Of a DNA stretch of 64,000 bases, positions 24,860 through 38,424 are shown piece after piece. Positions within the stretch are counted from its first letter, which is position 1; every line of letters starts with the position of its first letter. Origin of the DNA: Chiridota heheva. Its lineage: Eukaryota; Echinodermata; Holothuroidea; Apodida; Chiridotidae. Both the position numbers and the translations under genes were made by a program. The notes beneath the pieces are model-generated. The model had not been told where the DNA came from, made no database searches, and saw only the letters and a list, made by a program, of their open reading frames with translations. Location: positions 651,001 to 715,000 of the forward strand of contig JAIGNY010000739.1 in NCBI GenBank assembly GCA_020152595.1, read 5' to 3'.

Positions 24860-24912
24860 AACCACCCCCTTCCCCCTTCCCCCTTCCCCCCTTCCCCCTT
24901 CCCCCTTCCCCA
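24860..24912. repeat. CCCCCTTCC simple repeat
   Basis: Six or seven tandem CCCCCTT-type units followed by a 13 bp poly-A. Confidence 0.9.
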
Positions 24913-26436
24913 AAAAAAAAAAAAGCAAAGCAAAAGAAGTAATAATAATCATGCTTCTCTTCCATGATAGTATTAGTATGATAAATCATGTATCATTATT
25001 TCAGCAGAACACAATCAGTTTTCAGTATGCAAGCAGTATTAAATTTCACCTCATGACAACATGTATACCTGTATAGGATTATCTCATTGATCAGTTGATA
25101 AACATTTTCTTAGTATTTCTAAAGATTTTTGAAATCATAAGGACTCTTGCACGGGTAAAGAAGAGAACATATGAGTATAAAATTAAAAAAAGAAGGCACT
25201 TTGCATTATTAATGAATACATACTAAATGATACTACGATCCCGAGTTCATTCAACTAATTGATATATAAGTATATTCAATGTGTATTTTTAGGGATGGTG
25301 TAACCACGGGGGAAACGTGGACCGCTGCCTCATGTCCCAGAGTAAGGGGATCGGACGGAGACGTGAGATTCCCTTTTAGGTCTACAAGTTATAAAACTAC
25401 TTTGTCTGTTTATTCAAATATTACTTCTTTACAGTAAAGCTTCTATTTCAACATTTGTGACCAGTCCAGGAGAGAGACTAGAATAAGGACTCGCCAAAAG
25501 GTTCTTTAAATGAGGAACTTCTTGTGCTATGGACATTTTGTGATATTTCTCATGATGCTCTGCTATACTAACGTTAAAGCCTTATGCAGTGTTATAAGTT
25601 TCTAATTTTAATACTTCTGCAAAAAATGCCTTTGCCCGGCGAAACTTAAAACTGAGTGATAATTTCCTTCATTGCATTCATGGTTAAATATTAGCCATTC
25701 CCTTCTTATATGTTTACCACGTTGTTTTTTAAATATGAGGAAACGCATGCGAGCGAAAACTCAAATATTTGTAACAACATAACTTAAATGTGTCTTTGAG
25801 ATTGCAGATTCTAATTCCCTATTGCAAAATCTTACATTGTAGATGTAGTGGTGTCGCTACGGTGGGGAATTTCCACCCATGAGGTCGCTTTGCCTCTCCC
25901 TCTCCCTACCACTTGCCTCCTCAGAAAATTTTGTAAAGTGACATATTTTGTCTGATTTATAGCTTTTTCTCCCGTGATACCTCCCCCATCCATGACCAAA
26001 TTCCTAGTGCTAAAACAGTGTATATGACAAAATGGTCTCTCCCATAATTGATCTGTACATTTTTATCGCAAAATATAAACAAAATGGATGCAGGACGTCT
26101 ATTATCTTAGGTGTTTTACAGGTTCCTTGGACCTCTCCCGGAATACCTCAACAAATTGGTCATAGTTTAGAAGTCCCTTGCAAGAACTTAACCTTTACTG
26201 GAACTAAATTCTCCTTTTTCCTATATCACTGAGGCCCGCCATGCCAGCATGGGGCACGAAAGAAGAATGCCCTTGCGAAGGTGTAAGTGTCTCCTTGCGT
26301 AAAATCAAAGGAAACAATATAACACAAGGGTATATACGAATGTCCTGCATGGCTATACAGGTATACAAGCCTGTTGAGTTCCTCTTTAGAAGTCTTAAAT
26401 AAAGAAAGTGCTCTCACTAGATTTTCTCCTTGAAAA

Positions 26437-26485
26437 CTAATTACTAATTACTAATTACTAGTTACTAATTACTAGTTACTAATTG
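26437..26485. repeat. ACTAATT / ACTAGTT heptamer repeat
   Basis: Seven tandem 7 bp units alternating ACTAATT and ACTAGTT. Confidence 0.9.
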
Positions 26486-26575
26486 ATAAAAAATATATAG
26501 TGGGAATTTTTGAAAAATAATTTACTGTCTTGAACATGTCCTAGGAATTCGTATATTTTAATAACAATCATATTT

Positions 26576-26772
<197 letters not shown>

Positions 26773-29754
26773 GTAAAGGTTAGTATGTGTGTGTGTGTGA
26801 TGACTCCTTATACTCTTTCATAAAATATAAAATGTATTGACTGTTTGGGGCATGATTGTGTCATGTAACAACTAAATCCTCCTTATGTCAGTATGTGGTG
26901 TATTTTTTTTCTTCAGAATTCTCTCATACCTTTAAGAAATATTTGATAATAAGAGCCTTAATCAAGCATTTCCTTACAGCCTAATCAGGGATCCGTTTGG
27001 TGGACTTCTTGTCAGCTTGTTGAACACCCATCAACTTTTATTTGTCTCTTTGACCTATATAATACACTGGCTGTCTTTTAAAAGTGGAAAAGTATCCATA
27101 ATTCATCTTTCAGTCTTTGGCCCTTTTAAGCTCCTTCCTCATCCACGATAATTTTCTCATGAAAATATGTCTTCAGCTTCCTCAGTAACTGGCTCCTCAT
27201 GTCAGCATGTAGTCTCTTTGCAAAACGTCATGCCCTGTTGCTTCTTGTTCTCTGCTCCTATTGATTTTTGGGGGATGTTCTTCTTAAGCTGTCTGGCTTT
27301 TAAGATTATGTCTTTTTATTGAACATGTGGAGAACAAAAAAATTACTTGCTTAAAAATGTAGCTATTTCTATTTTTTATTTGAAAATATAGGGATGTCTG
27401 TTGTAGCGGCGAAGCCAGGATTACATTGTTAGGATCGAGGGCAACAATCTTCTCTAGGGCTGTAGGGGTCAAAGATATAAATTTTCAATATAAATTTGTT
27501 GGTACCTGATGAGCGTAGGAATGGTCACCTCTCAGGACAAAAAAAACCCACAATTTTTCTTGTTACAAGTGGGAAAATCGCACGATGCTGCTAAACGGAA
27601 ATTTCATTCAATTTTCAGGTAATTTTCTTCATTTTGGGAAAATTTACTTTTTTTTCAGGAGCTTTTTTTCCATTTGCGGGAAATTGTTTTCCTTTTGCAG
27701 AAAATTTCCTTCAGTTTTCGGAAAATGTTGCCAAATTTTACCAAAATCTGCAATATTTTCACCAAATTTTCCTTTAAGTTCAATTTAACCAATTTTTAAA
27801 ATTGTATTTCAATCATTTCTCAAGTTTACTCTCCACTTGTCAATTTGCAAGAAAGAATCCAAACGGGAAGATGAAATCCTTTGGGGAAGTTTTCCCCGTC
27901 CCCCTCCGCTTCCTACGCTTCTAACCCTCCCTCAAGTCGATTGCATAGTGTTGAATGCACCACTGCACCATTTTATAGCCGAAGAACAGTGGCAGACTGG
28001 CAGACTGAATTGAAATATAATAATTATTTTAAATGTCAAACTTTGCCAAATTCAAATGTTGTGTATTGTTGTGAGGTATTGGCCCTTGGCTGGCATAGCC
28101 CTGGGCAGGGCTGACCCTGGGATTAAAAATTAGGTAATCGGGGGACTTGCCTCCCTTTCCACCTGTGGCTGCGCCACTGATCTGCAGTGCCTGCAAATTA
28201 AATTAGCTATATGCTGCAAAAGGGAATTGAAAATCATGGGAAAGAGAAAAATGTTTACTCAAACTTGTTTCAATAATCTCTCTATTTTGCAGATTCTCGT
28301 GTACGGGATTGCTATACTGCATGGCTAAAATTGAGATGTGATCAGGGAATAATCTTTCATTGGCAATTGCCGCTAATCCTTTCTTCAAGAACAGAAAAAA
28401 ACAACCAAACCGTGTTAAAGTCATAATCTAAAAGATTCAATGGGGTTAATTTTCAGGTCTAAAAAGAAATATGCAAATAAGAAAGGATAAAAGATTACAC
28501 CCAAATAGAGACTGATGAAAGAACATTCTAATTTCTCTAAAATTTGTATACAACTGAAAAAGGTGTTTTAAATCGTACCTTGCCAATTTCTTGCGCTCTT
28601 TACCAGTTTACCAGAAAATAATGATTCTTGCCCTCCTGATTGACTCCTAAGCTGCAGAAGTGACACATTTGACGCCCGTGATTAGCCATATGTTAAATTA
28701 GTAAGGGCCGTCAAAACACCATTAATCTCCCACAAGACTTTTTACACCATGTCGTCATTTCTATACAAATGTGTTACATTTGTTTTAATTCAAGATTTTC
28801 AGACTGTAACAAGGTTTCAAAATAGTCAGACTTTCTATCATAGCTCTACTTAATCTCAGACTCATCCTTTAATATTTTTTCCAACCTTGCCAGTTTACTG
28901 GTCATATTAGTTGAAGCTAATAATCTAATTGAAAGAACAGTGGATTTTCAACAAGCCTATAATCAGACCTTTTTTTTTAACACACTAGCTGGGGCCCGAA
29001 ACCCCACGAAAACCCTCAAAATTTCCATTTATAAGCGGAAAATTGGACTGATAAATTGGGCAGTCAGGACTGAATCTGCAACTGTCTTCGATTATCAATT
29101 AACTAATCAATTTTCTTCCACTTTTCAAAATTTTTCTTTATTATCCGTAAATTAATTTTGATTTTTGGGAATTTCCTTCATTTCAGGAATTTACTTTGTC
29201 ATTTTTGTTTAATTTTTTGAAAATATTGCCAAATTTTCCAAGTACACTTCTCCAACTAAAGTAAAAGTGGTGAGGAATTCAAGCAAAAATTCAAATCTAA
29301 AGTCAAAAGCAAGACCAATAAACTGATTCTGTTGCATCTAATGTCTTGTATACTTTTCTACCCTCATCCTGAAACAAAGGGAAAACAAAAACATAAATTG
29401 CAGCATCATGCAAATTTTTCCTACATTCCTATGAAAATAACTGGTCAATAGTTTCATACTACAAAATATTCAGTGTATGAATAGAATTGGTAAAACATGT
29501 TCATGTAAAGTGCATGCGCTATACTACATGCTGTTGAAATAAATAAATCTCCACTAATTTAGAAAGAAGTATTTCATCTACAAAGAAACACAAAAAGAAT
29601 TGTCTTGGAGTTGCAGCTATTGTTGACAGTACACTGTCGACTCAGCCATGTTGAATTACAGAATTATAACTTGACTACATCGGTCACTGTAAGGATCATC
29701 TTGATTTAATTACTCTAAAAACTGAAAAAGGGGTGTGGCCTATTCCTATTGGAG

Positions 29755-30130
29755 CAAAAAGAGGAGATTGATTTCTTCAGTAAAATAGGTAAAAATGGGG
29801 ATACTATTCTTTACAACAGGTATCTCAAATTCTAAATGCAAAGAAGTATTATGGATGCAAGATCCTTTAGACTTCCTCTATCTTTTTATTCAGCACAGTA
29901 CAGCCCCAGACACTTAGCCCCCACCCTGACTTTTCTGTGTGCAGAGGTAAAAACATGAAAATGGATGGTACTATGGAGAGAAACTTATTTGCTTTTTTCA
30001 ATGCTTTTTGTCAGCTAAAGCTTGAAAAGCATGGCATCATTCAGGTTAGCATTATAATACTACAATGATAGTCCCAGCAATAAAAAATTACTGAAAAAAA
30101 AAGAAGAAGATCATCACCCGTAGCTACTTT
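29755..30130 (-). mobile_element. Second copy of the SINE body at 16925-17280
   Basis: Shares, in order, CAGTAAAATANGGTAAAAAT-type, CACAGTACAGCC, GAGAAACTTATTTG, TTTTTTCAATGC and ATAATACTACAATGATAGTC, then an (AAG)n run. The tRNA-like head is not clear in this copy. Confidence 0.6.
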
Positions 30131-31244
30131 ATTTTTCTTCATAAAATCATTACGGCACTGTAGCTCTAACTCCTGTACACATGATTTGTAAAAAGGATAC
30201 TTGTGAGATTCAAAGCTAATCTCAGCCATAAGGGAAGGAACAATGTATCATCTTTATAGCATGATTTTGACCTAATTCACCCATGGCATGATTTTGAAAT
30301 AACTATTCAATTTTGAGTAACTGAATAAAAATTGTGGTATTTGTGTGGCAAAGTTTAATTCCAATCTATTAAAAATTTGAAAGGAATCCCGTAGATCTTA
30401 TTTATTGTGATCAAATATTTGACGTGATCATATTTTGAATTAATTTTTCTTCTCTTTAAATTTTTTGAATGTTTGAATTTTGATCTTGAATTTTCAAATT
30501 AGTCCCTTTAATGGTTTCATTTTTTCCCTATTACACTCCTAATATTTTCTTGACTGCAAATATATACAAAAAAAGACCATTTTAAGATACAAAGCTACCA
30601 TCCCTAACTTGGTATCCCTAGGCTTATACCCAATCTTCCATCCGTAACTCACTACCGGTGGCGTAGCTAAGTGGAGGGGGAGGGAGGGGGATGTTGGGGT
30701 TGGGAGGGGGGTGGGTTGGGAGGGGGGAATCGGCCAAAACTCAGAAATTTTGTGCAGATTCTTATTTGAAAAATAGAAAATTAATCAGTATGTTTTGTTT
30801 TTTTAATCAATAGGTCTTATTTGATTTAATTTATACCAGCCATCTTGGGGAAACGGATCCCACAATTTGCAAAAACCAAATTTCTAAATTGGGTCCAGAT
30901 TTAATACTACATTTCCCTCTTTATCCTCAAAATTTTCAAAGATTTTGCTAAAAATATCAGACTTTTTACACAAAATCAATGAAATAATTGTTCAATATAT
31001 ACGACCTTTTCTTCAAAATGTTTTAAGTTTTTGCTCAATATAAGCTTATTCGACTTTTTCAACAAAATCAGTGAATGCTATTGTTTGCTCAGTATATTCG
31101 TTTTTTTCCTCAAAACATTCTCAAGTTTGTTTTCTCAAAATTCTGTAACGGGGATAGGTGGGTGTGGAGATTGGATTCGGAAATTTGTATGATTTTGCAG
31201 CCCTCTGCAAAAAAAAAATAAAGCTCACTTCCACTGGTCACTAC

Positions 31245-31589
31245 TACCGTATTTTCTCTAATAAACGCCCCCGGGGCGTTGCATTTGGAAAACAGGGGGA
31301 CTTTATTAGAGGGTAAAGTATGAAGAAAAAAATGTAACTACAAAAGAACGGCAATTCCTTTTAGGCCTATGGTATTACTTTTTTCAAGCGATTTTTGTGT
31401 TTTTAGCATTATTGTGCATGGATTATTAATGAAATATACTCTTTGCATATTTTCTGCTTGGTTACGTTTGACTTACAGCCTTTTCAAGTCACATTTGGTA
31501 AGTTAAACGTACGTTGTTACATCCTGAAAGTATGAAAAATGATGGGTGGGCGTTTATTAGAGGGGGCGTTTATTAGAGAAAATACGGTA
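31245..31589. mobile_element. MITE with CCGTATTTTCTCTAATAAAC ends
   Basis: Terminal inverted repeats: CCGTATTTTCTCTAATAAAC at 31247 and GTTTATTAGAGAAAATACGG ending at 31587, flanked on both sides by TA, consistent with a TA target duplication. Next to the right end is a direct GGGCGTTTATTAGAG doublet. 345 bp and noncoding. Similar TIRs are widespread in marine invertebrates (general knowledge). Confidence 0.88.
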
Positions 31590-34500
31590 TGCCCAAAAGT
31601 TTTATCATACACAGCATATATCTACAATTCCCCTATCAATTTGTTTATACAAGAATATGATATATGCTTATATAATAGTCCGCATACCGATAATTAGACT
31701 GGTTATTAAATCCTACTGCCCGAGTCTGGTTTATACACAACTATCAATGCTCACTGCTTGAAGTACAAGCCTCTTCTGTAGAACCTGTTTCAAACTTCTA
31801 ATAAATTATGTTGCGAAGAATATGATTAGAGCACATTGCGACCACATTACGCAATGTCCATCAGAGCCTAATGGCAGGAATACCAGGGTTGATGCACATA
31901 ATATGCATGGGAAAGATTTCACCTTTGACATACCTGCTGAGATCATGTGAAAGTTAAAATCTAATCGAAGCCACTCCCTACTCTAAAATGAAAATAGAAC
32001 CTTTTTTATCGATAGAGGTTTTATCACCAGAATGATCAAACCATTGCCTACTGAATAACACAAACATGTAAGTAAACTCAACCCGTGAAAATTGTCTGAT
32101 TTTCTTTTGCTGGAAAGTGAGTGACTAAGTCAAGATCTGTTTTCGTCTGTGAATACAATCTTTGTTTGTTTCTCAAAATTTGTTTTCATTCAATTCGGTA
32201 AATTATTCATTCTTTAGTTTTAAATTTGAAGGCCTCATGATGCAAATTAAACTGTATTTGCAGGCAGGTCTATTGTTAACAAAAAGATTTAAATACTTTT
32301 TTTAATCTGCTCTTTTAATTGGAGAAAAAATGCATGTCTGAGAGAATTAACATTTAATGTTTCTGAAAATTCCTTTCACTCTGGGGAAATGTTTGTCATT
32401 TTCGGGAAATGTTCTTGAATTTGAAGAAAATATTGCCAAATAATACCAAAACTTCCAATAAATTTAATGAACCATCAAAATAGTTTTTGGACCCTGAGGA
32501 GATACTCGTACACTTTTGTAGTTTTGTTGAGACAAAAAATACAATCTGGCCCCCAATATCAGAATAAGATGAAGTATGTACAGTATACAGTTTATAGGCC
32601 TATCACCATTTTCTTTGAGTTAATAAAGGCACAATATAATTTCTTGAAAATTCCTAGACTCAGTGGGTAGTTTGCATTGTATCAAACTTTACCTAATTCC
32701 CCACTTACAGACTGACGTTTGAAAAAAAGGTAATCAAACGCCACTTATTCAGTTATCAACAGGTTTGAATATTTTTTAATCTTCTGCCATTTTAATTGGA
32801 GAAAAAATGCGTTGAGAGCTTTATCAAAGTGGAAATTCTATTCATTAAAACTGACAGATGAAAGCATTGCCACGGAGAATAGATATGACTATGTACTAGC
32901 TCCTCATTCATAGAAGAACCTTAAGTTATACCTGTGGTCAAAATTAATCAATTAAGAAACTTTATTAAGTGAACTTACTAATATGTAATCATGCAGTCTG
33001 TCATATTTAATCATTCAGCTGACAGCGGCTAGTGGAGAAGTGATGACACAGGTTGCGGACAAGCATTGCAAATGATTGACTGATTGATCTCGTGTAGATG
33101 TAGATTAAGCTTATGATTGGCGTATTCATTTGGGTGTCAGGGGAAAAGTTGACCTCTCCTCTGGTTAAATTTTATATATAAAATAGAAAGAGCGGCCGGA
33201 TATACCAGCATACAATATGCTTGACATATTTGAGAAAATAAACTGTAAAAATAAGGTAAAATATTGCCCAATTTTGCTTGTGGCTTTGTTACTATAGTGA
33301 AACAAAATCTTTAGTTTTCGTGAAATTTCTTTAATTTTGGTAACTTTCTTTAATTTTCGGGAAATTTTATTCAATGTTCGGGAAATTGTCTTCAATTTCC
33401 TTCAAGTTCATTTTCAAGCAACTTTATTCGATTTTCAGAAAATGTTCATTCACTTCGGGAAGTTAAAAAAAAAATTCAGGAAGCCATCAATTTAAAAAAA
33501 AAAAAAAGTTACACAAATTCAAAATAATTTTACCACTATTTCCAATGATTTAACATATTTTCTCAATAATTTTATCTCAAGTTTCCTTATTTTTTTTTTA
33601 AATTTCATATTAATAATTTCTAATTTTAGTTTCCCCACACCCGGGAATTTTTTTAGAAATTGTACCCCAGCTTTCTAAAATGAATACATATAGAAAATAC
33701 AATTGAAAATCAAAATCACACGCCCCGCCAATGTTGCTGGGAACATATGTTCTTGTTGTATGTGCCGTTGGTATTGGGCATAAAAGTCATAAAATTAGTT
33801 TAAATCTTTCTTAAATATATGCAGATATGGATGAAATGAAAAAGAAAAAAATCAACCCACAGGTGTATAAACCAGAGGCCTGGAGGAACTGCCCCCACAA
33901 TTTTCTGAAAAACTGACAATAGTGCCTTTGAAAATAGAAAGTGCAGGGTAGAACTGTTCAGAATGTGCACACACTTAAAAAAACCATTACAAATTTAAAG
34001 AATATTACAAAAAAACCTCTTTGAAAATAAAATGTCCCTTAACGACTGACCCAATTGTAGACTGGTGACTTTTTTTCAGTCCCATAAATGGAGAAATGCC
34101 TTTCCATTGGAACTGAAGTGCCCATTTCTAAACATGAAGAGCCTCTTTTACTTTGCTAAACAGTGGACTGATGAGTATCGACAGTATACAGTATATGTAA
34201 TTCCCCCCCCCCCAAAAAAAAAAAAAAAATAATATAAAAATAAATAAATTGAGAATCTATGGTAAATATTGAGACTCTTCGGTAATATTTTAGATTACTC
34301 GGTAAATCTTATATTCCCCCCCTCCCCCCACCCCCTAATTAAAATGGTCTACTATAACGCACCTGGGTAAGCCGTCATACATGTTCAGGCAACATCTATG
34401 GGCAATTTAAGCATTATTCTTTACCGAAAAAAAGACATAGATAAGTAAATATGTAGAAATACACCATTATACAATGATCTACTAATTTGAAGTATCATTC

Positions 34501-34878
34501 AAGTCAGTATACCTCAACTCTGGCAGCAGAAAATTTCTAAAGGTGAATAGAATACCCGGGCTATAGAAACTCTTTCCATTGTTAGACTGTAAAAGTCCCG
34601 GGAGAGAGTTTGCACACAAATACTTTCATCCTTCACATATTATCAGTATAGGCCTATAAACTATTAATCAAAGTATGTTTAATGGATAAAATACATAGTA
34701 ACTATAACTAAACTTAACCATGTTGACGCTTCCAACACCCACCCCTCTTCCGCACACACACAGCTGGCTTGTTTGGGCACATGTATACATTTTTTAATCT
34801 ACTTCTCACTTGTATTCAACTAATACTCATGTCAAATACATCAATAATATCATAACGAACCAAGTTATATGATTACAG

Positions 34879-35080
34879 ATGCGATTTTCTGCTGAAAGAT
34901 GCAATTTGGACTTGCGGAAAGATTTTGAGATATTTTTGAGACAATACTCACTTGCTGAATTACGCATACCTTTCAGTACCTTTTACGCCATGCTGTGCGG
35001 TCGGAGAAGCCGCGATCGTCTATACGCTATCTGCACCGCAGTGCGGAAAGATGCGGAAATTCCAGTATTTTTTGCTGTGC
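34879..35080 (+). other. Unassigned exon-like open segment
   Basis: A frame opening MRFSAERCNLDLRKDFEIFL and reading YAMLCGRRSRDRLYAICTAV follows a TTACAG-like acceptor (34878). It runs into the LINE end at 35085. No family recognised. It cannot be a constitutive BICC1 exon, because exons 4 and 5 join perfectly without it. Confidence 0.3.
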
Positions 35081-35084
35081 TATT

Positions 35085-35550
35085 CACAATCTCTCTCATA
35101 AAGACAACATCGACATTACCCACCTTAGGATCTGCCACACCCACCTCACACCCCACACCTCCTTAATGGTTTCCCCACCCCTCTGCAATAACTGGCAGTT
35201 CCCCCTCACTGTCTATCATGTCCTCATGTAATGCCCCCTGTACAACCTCCCCAAAGCTTCCTTTACCCCTTACAATTCCATTGGTGAGTTCTTCCGGAAA
35301 AATTCCTCGGAAAAGATTATCTCCTTTCTTCAAATATATTTTGTCTTCCCCCCTTCCCCTCACCTCCATATTTTATTTTATTTTTACCCCATTGCACTTC
35401 CTATTATGATCCTAGCTTCATGTCTATAAACTCTCAACCTATTCTCAGATATTTCCTCTTACCTTTTTTCCCTACCTCTAAAATATTCTGACCTCTCAGG
35501 CACAATTTGACCTTTGCTGTAGTGGTGCCGTTAAACACAAAAATGCCACA
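35085..35550 (+). mobile_element. LINE 3' end, copy 3
   Basis: Reads LSHKDNIDITHLRICHTHLT, then PPLCNNWQFPLTVYHVLM, stop, CPLYN: the conserved LRIGHTHLT...C..C..PLTVxHIL..CPLY segment after the RNase H of I/Jockey-like LINEs, with a stop codon in it. The tail TCTCAGGCACAATTTGACCT, GGTGCCGTTAAACAC ends about 30 bp before exon 5. Confidence 0.85.
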
Positions 35551-35581
35551 AGATTGACTTTTTAATGTTCCTTTTTTTCAG

Positions 35582-35794
35582 AGCAACAGAGCAACATTAA
35601 AAATGGATGTTTCATTCACTGAACACTCTCACATAATCGGCAAAGGTGGTATCAACATCCGGCAAGTGATGCAGGAGACGGGATGCCACATTCATTTTCC
35701 TGACTCAAACCGAGGAACGCAACAGGAAAAGAGCAACCAGGTGTCAATAGCAGGACAGATTCGAGGAGTGGAAAAAGCATGTGCTAAAATAAGG
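35582..35794 (+). CDS. BICC1: BICC1 exon 5 (canonical KH domain, GKGG loop)
   Basis: Seventy-one codons between acceptor TTTTTTTCAG and donor GTAAAA. It encodes SNRATLKMDVSFTEHSHIIG, then the GXXG loop GKGG (exon residues 20-23), INIRQVMQETGCHIHFPDSN, and NQVSIAGQ with the closing helix ending AKIR. This is the best conserved exon. The intact GKGG predicts RNA binding. The donor has A rather than G at +5 and is somewhat weak. The exon starts about 30 bp downstream of a LINE 3' end. Confidence 0.97.
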
Positions 35795-37325
35795 GTAAAA
35801 TAGACCATCCTGTGTGCCTATACATGACTTGTCCTTCTCCTTAAAAATTTGTTTCAGCAAATCATAAGCACAAACTTACTGTAGCATATAGTGAGACCGC
35901 TTTATCTAAATCAAAATAGCCACACAATAAGGACTTCATCTATTGCTAATATGATTTTCAGCACCAACTTCCACAACAACTAAGGTTTTCAGAATAAAGA
36001 GGAAAAATCTGACCCGACCTGGTTATGTATCAGGTCGGGTCTGACTGTTTGAAACTTTAAGGAGCAGAACAACTAATGAAATGGTATGACTAGGGGTGAA
36101 TATTAGTTGGTTTAAGGAACGAAAAGTGATTAGTACTTTGTTTCTTTTGCTTTTGAGAAATATTTTATTTCAGAAATGTAGGATGCTGTTTGACATCCTC
36201 TCATTACATTTCAGAATTTCTCGATAATGGTGTTCTTATATGCACAAAAAATGATGAACTGAATGTTTTCCTTCCCTACTTTACCCCTTAAATGGAACAT
36301 TGAAATCTTCCTGACAAAGATATTGGGTTAAGATTGGCTACAGATTTGCTAGTAATGTTGGATGTTAAAACTACATTTGATCAAAAGGTTGTGGAGGGAG
36401 AATCTAATGAAAATGATGAAGATACTAAGATTAATAACATGACCTACAAATTTATAAAGGTTTAAATGTGATGAGACAAAAATGGACTGCTTCTATAACA
36501 AGGATTCAAAACATATTGATTAAAGTAACAACATTCAATGTATTTGATAATAAATCATGACATTTTACACAGAGTTGACAGGTTTTACAGGGTATACAGG
36601 AAGAACACTAAATTGGGTTGGCATTTTAATTAAAGATTAATGTTGAGCAGAGTGTTTATATGCGAATTTAATGCATGGGACAAAGGACTGTGACCCGAGT
36701 AGAATGGCCCAACTTTAGGATGGTCATTCATTTAATGCACGAGTCATGAAAATAAAAATACTCCATAGAATTTTTTATAAAGTATGACAAAAACAAAAAG
36801 TTGTCAGGCTTTTACAGGTACACCTGAAAGGTGATGTTTTTCTCTTGGGGGGTGGGGGGGGGGCCTTCCATATGTGAGGTATATGTGCCGCCGAGCATGT
36901 GCCTTTTTTGCACCATTTTCATAGTGCAGGTGTCTTTTTTTTTACTATAAAAAAACAAAATGTACTACAATGTTTTTGGGTTTTTTTAGCAAAAATAAAG
37001 GTCTTTTCCCATCATTTTCATAGTGCAGGTCCCAAAAAATGTTGTTTTACTGTGTTAATTTTGTACTGCTTGTCGATTTTTACAATTTTTTCATTGAATA
37101 CTCATACTGCATGTATCAAAATTGACTTCTTTCATACTGTGGGTATCAAAATTGTATAATTTCATACTGCAGTTACCATTAAATCTGTCACACTGCAGGT
37201 ATGTTTTTTGATTGGTGGGCTGAACACCCTACCACTTTTAGTATGAAGTTCCCCCCGCCCCCGGGTTTTTGTTTTAAGGATACATGATGAACATCATTAA
37301 TGATCCATTTAGTTTTTACTTACAG
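35795..37325 (+). other. Intron 5 of BICC1
   Basis: GTAAAA to TACTTACAG, 1.5 kb. The last third is repeat copy D1 (36837-37265). The first kilobase is unassigned AT-rich sequence, with the doublet ACCCGACCTGGTTATGTATC/AGGTCGGGT forming a small inverted repeat near 36013-36040. Confidence 0.8.
36837..37265. repeat. Interspersed repeat D, copy 1
   Basis: Shares with 50870-51215, in the same order: CTTCCATAT, CATAGTGCAGGT, TTAATTTTGTACTGCT, GAATACTCATACTGCA, AAAATTGACTTCTTTCATAC, TCTGTCA(C/T)ACTGCAGGT and TTGGTGGGCT. Internal GTGCAGGT/ATACTGCAGGT units recur at ~30-45 bp spacing. It ends ~60 bp from exon 6. Confidence 0.8.
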
Positions 37326-37539
37326 GAACTCTTGCAATTAGTCCTCTTCTTTGAGCTATCGGTCACCGCCAACGGAGCTCCTGATATGAAATCCCCCACA
37401 GTACAGCATGTCGTGGAAACGTACAATGTGGCAATAAGCATGAAGGCAAAGGGGCGTGGCTTATCAACGACAGTGACTGTTCGAGGTGCTTCTAACAATG
37501 TCCTGGGAGTAAAGGAAAGTTGTGTACGACTCATGGAAA
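37326..37539 (+). CDS. BICC1: BICC1 exon 6 (second KH-like module; 3' end uncertain)
   Basis: Acceptor TTTTTACTTACAG. It encodes ELLQLVLFFELSV, then PDMKSPTVQHVVETYNVAIS and VTVRGASNNVLGVKESCVRL, following the vertebrate module that starts ELLPLVLMFELPI. The frame stays open to TAG at 37554. The likeliest donor is GTAGTT at 37540, leaving phase 1, but exon 7 needs phase 0 or 2. Other donors (GTAAAG at 37509 or GTACGA at 37524, both phase 0) join in frame but remove the last KH helix. A missed micro-exon of length 3n+2 in 37540-39612 would solve this. Confidence 0.9.
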
Positions 37540-38424
37540 GTAGTTTTTCAAATTAGAACTAAAGGAAAGAAATGGGATATTGTATTTTTTGAAACACTGT
37601 GCATCATTTATAGTATGATTATCAATATGAAGGGGGCTAAAATGCAAGAAACATGTCACTTACAAAATTATCATATCACTCCCTGATGGAAATTCCCAGA
37701 AGGGAGAGGTGCAGAGGTGTTGGACAGGGGAGCAACTGGGGCAGGGGGAGCAAACTGCCCCCTCTGAGAGGATTTCACCTTCCTGGTTGCATACTTTCTC
37801 TCTGGTTAGGGTAAATTCTAGGAATCACTCAAAAGGGATGGAAAATCTGGTAAAACTGAAGGAAGTTTGGTGACATTGGTAACACAGGAAAATCTTTTTC
37901 AAAAATGAAGGAAATGTCCCAATAACAAGAAAATTTTAAAAAGTTGGGAAGAGATTTCTTGCTGATTAGCAACTTTTAATAGAAACTCACTTTAGCAGCT
38001 ACTGCTTGTACACATTATTTTTTGGGGGTTCTTGGACCCTTTTTATGCCCACTCGGGCGAGTGGGGCCCTGTGGGTCCCTATAGGTATAATGGTATTTTT
38101 TTTAAGGGCCCTCTTATAGAGTCTGGGCTGGGGGTGGTTGACTCCCCTGCCCACCCCCCTTAGTTTCACCACTGATGCTCATGTGCATGGATGGTTGATA
38201 TAGAATCCATTGCTCGTGACACATGTATTTGAATGTTTTATGTACCAGGGAGCTTGTATATTTTAATTTTCAAAGCAAAGTATGCCAGAAGAAAGTAGAT
38301 GTTTTAGTCTCTCAATTGCAGTATTAGAAATTCCTTTAATGATTTAATACCAAAGAGTAGAATGATGTGAATGCATGAGACTTACAAAGGAGTGACAGTG
38401 TGTTGAAGGAGATCATTTTCAACA

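Noticed and set aside
34720..35231. Separate protein-coding gene at 34879-35231
   Set aside because: The second half is a broken LINE C-terminus; only the first ~65 codons are unexplained and they have no supporting features beyond a weak acceptor.
37540..37556. End of a short BICC1 isoform at TAG 37554
   Set aside because: Exons 7-19 continue the conserved protein; run-through residues SFSN have no counterpart. A truncated isoform cannot be ruled out but nothing supports it.
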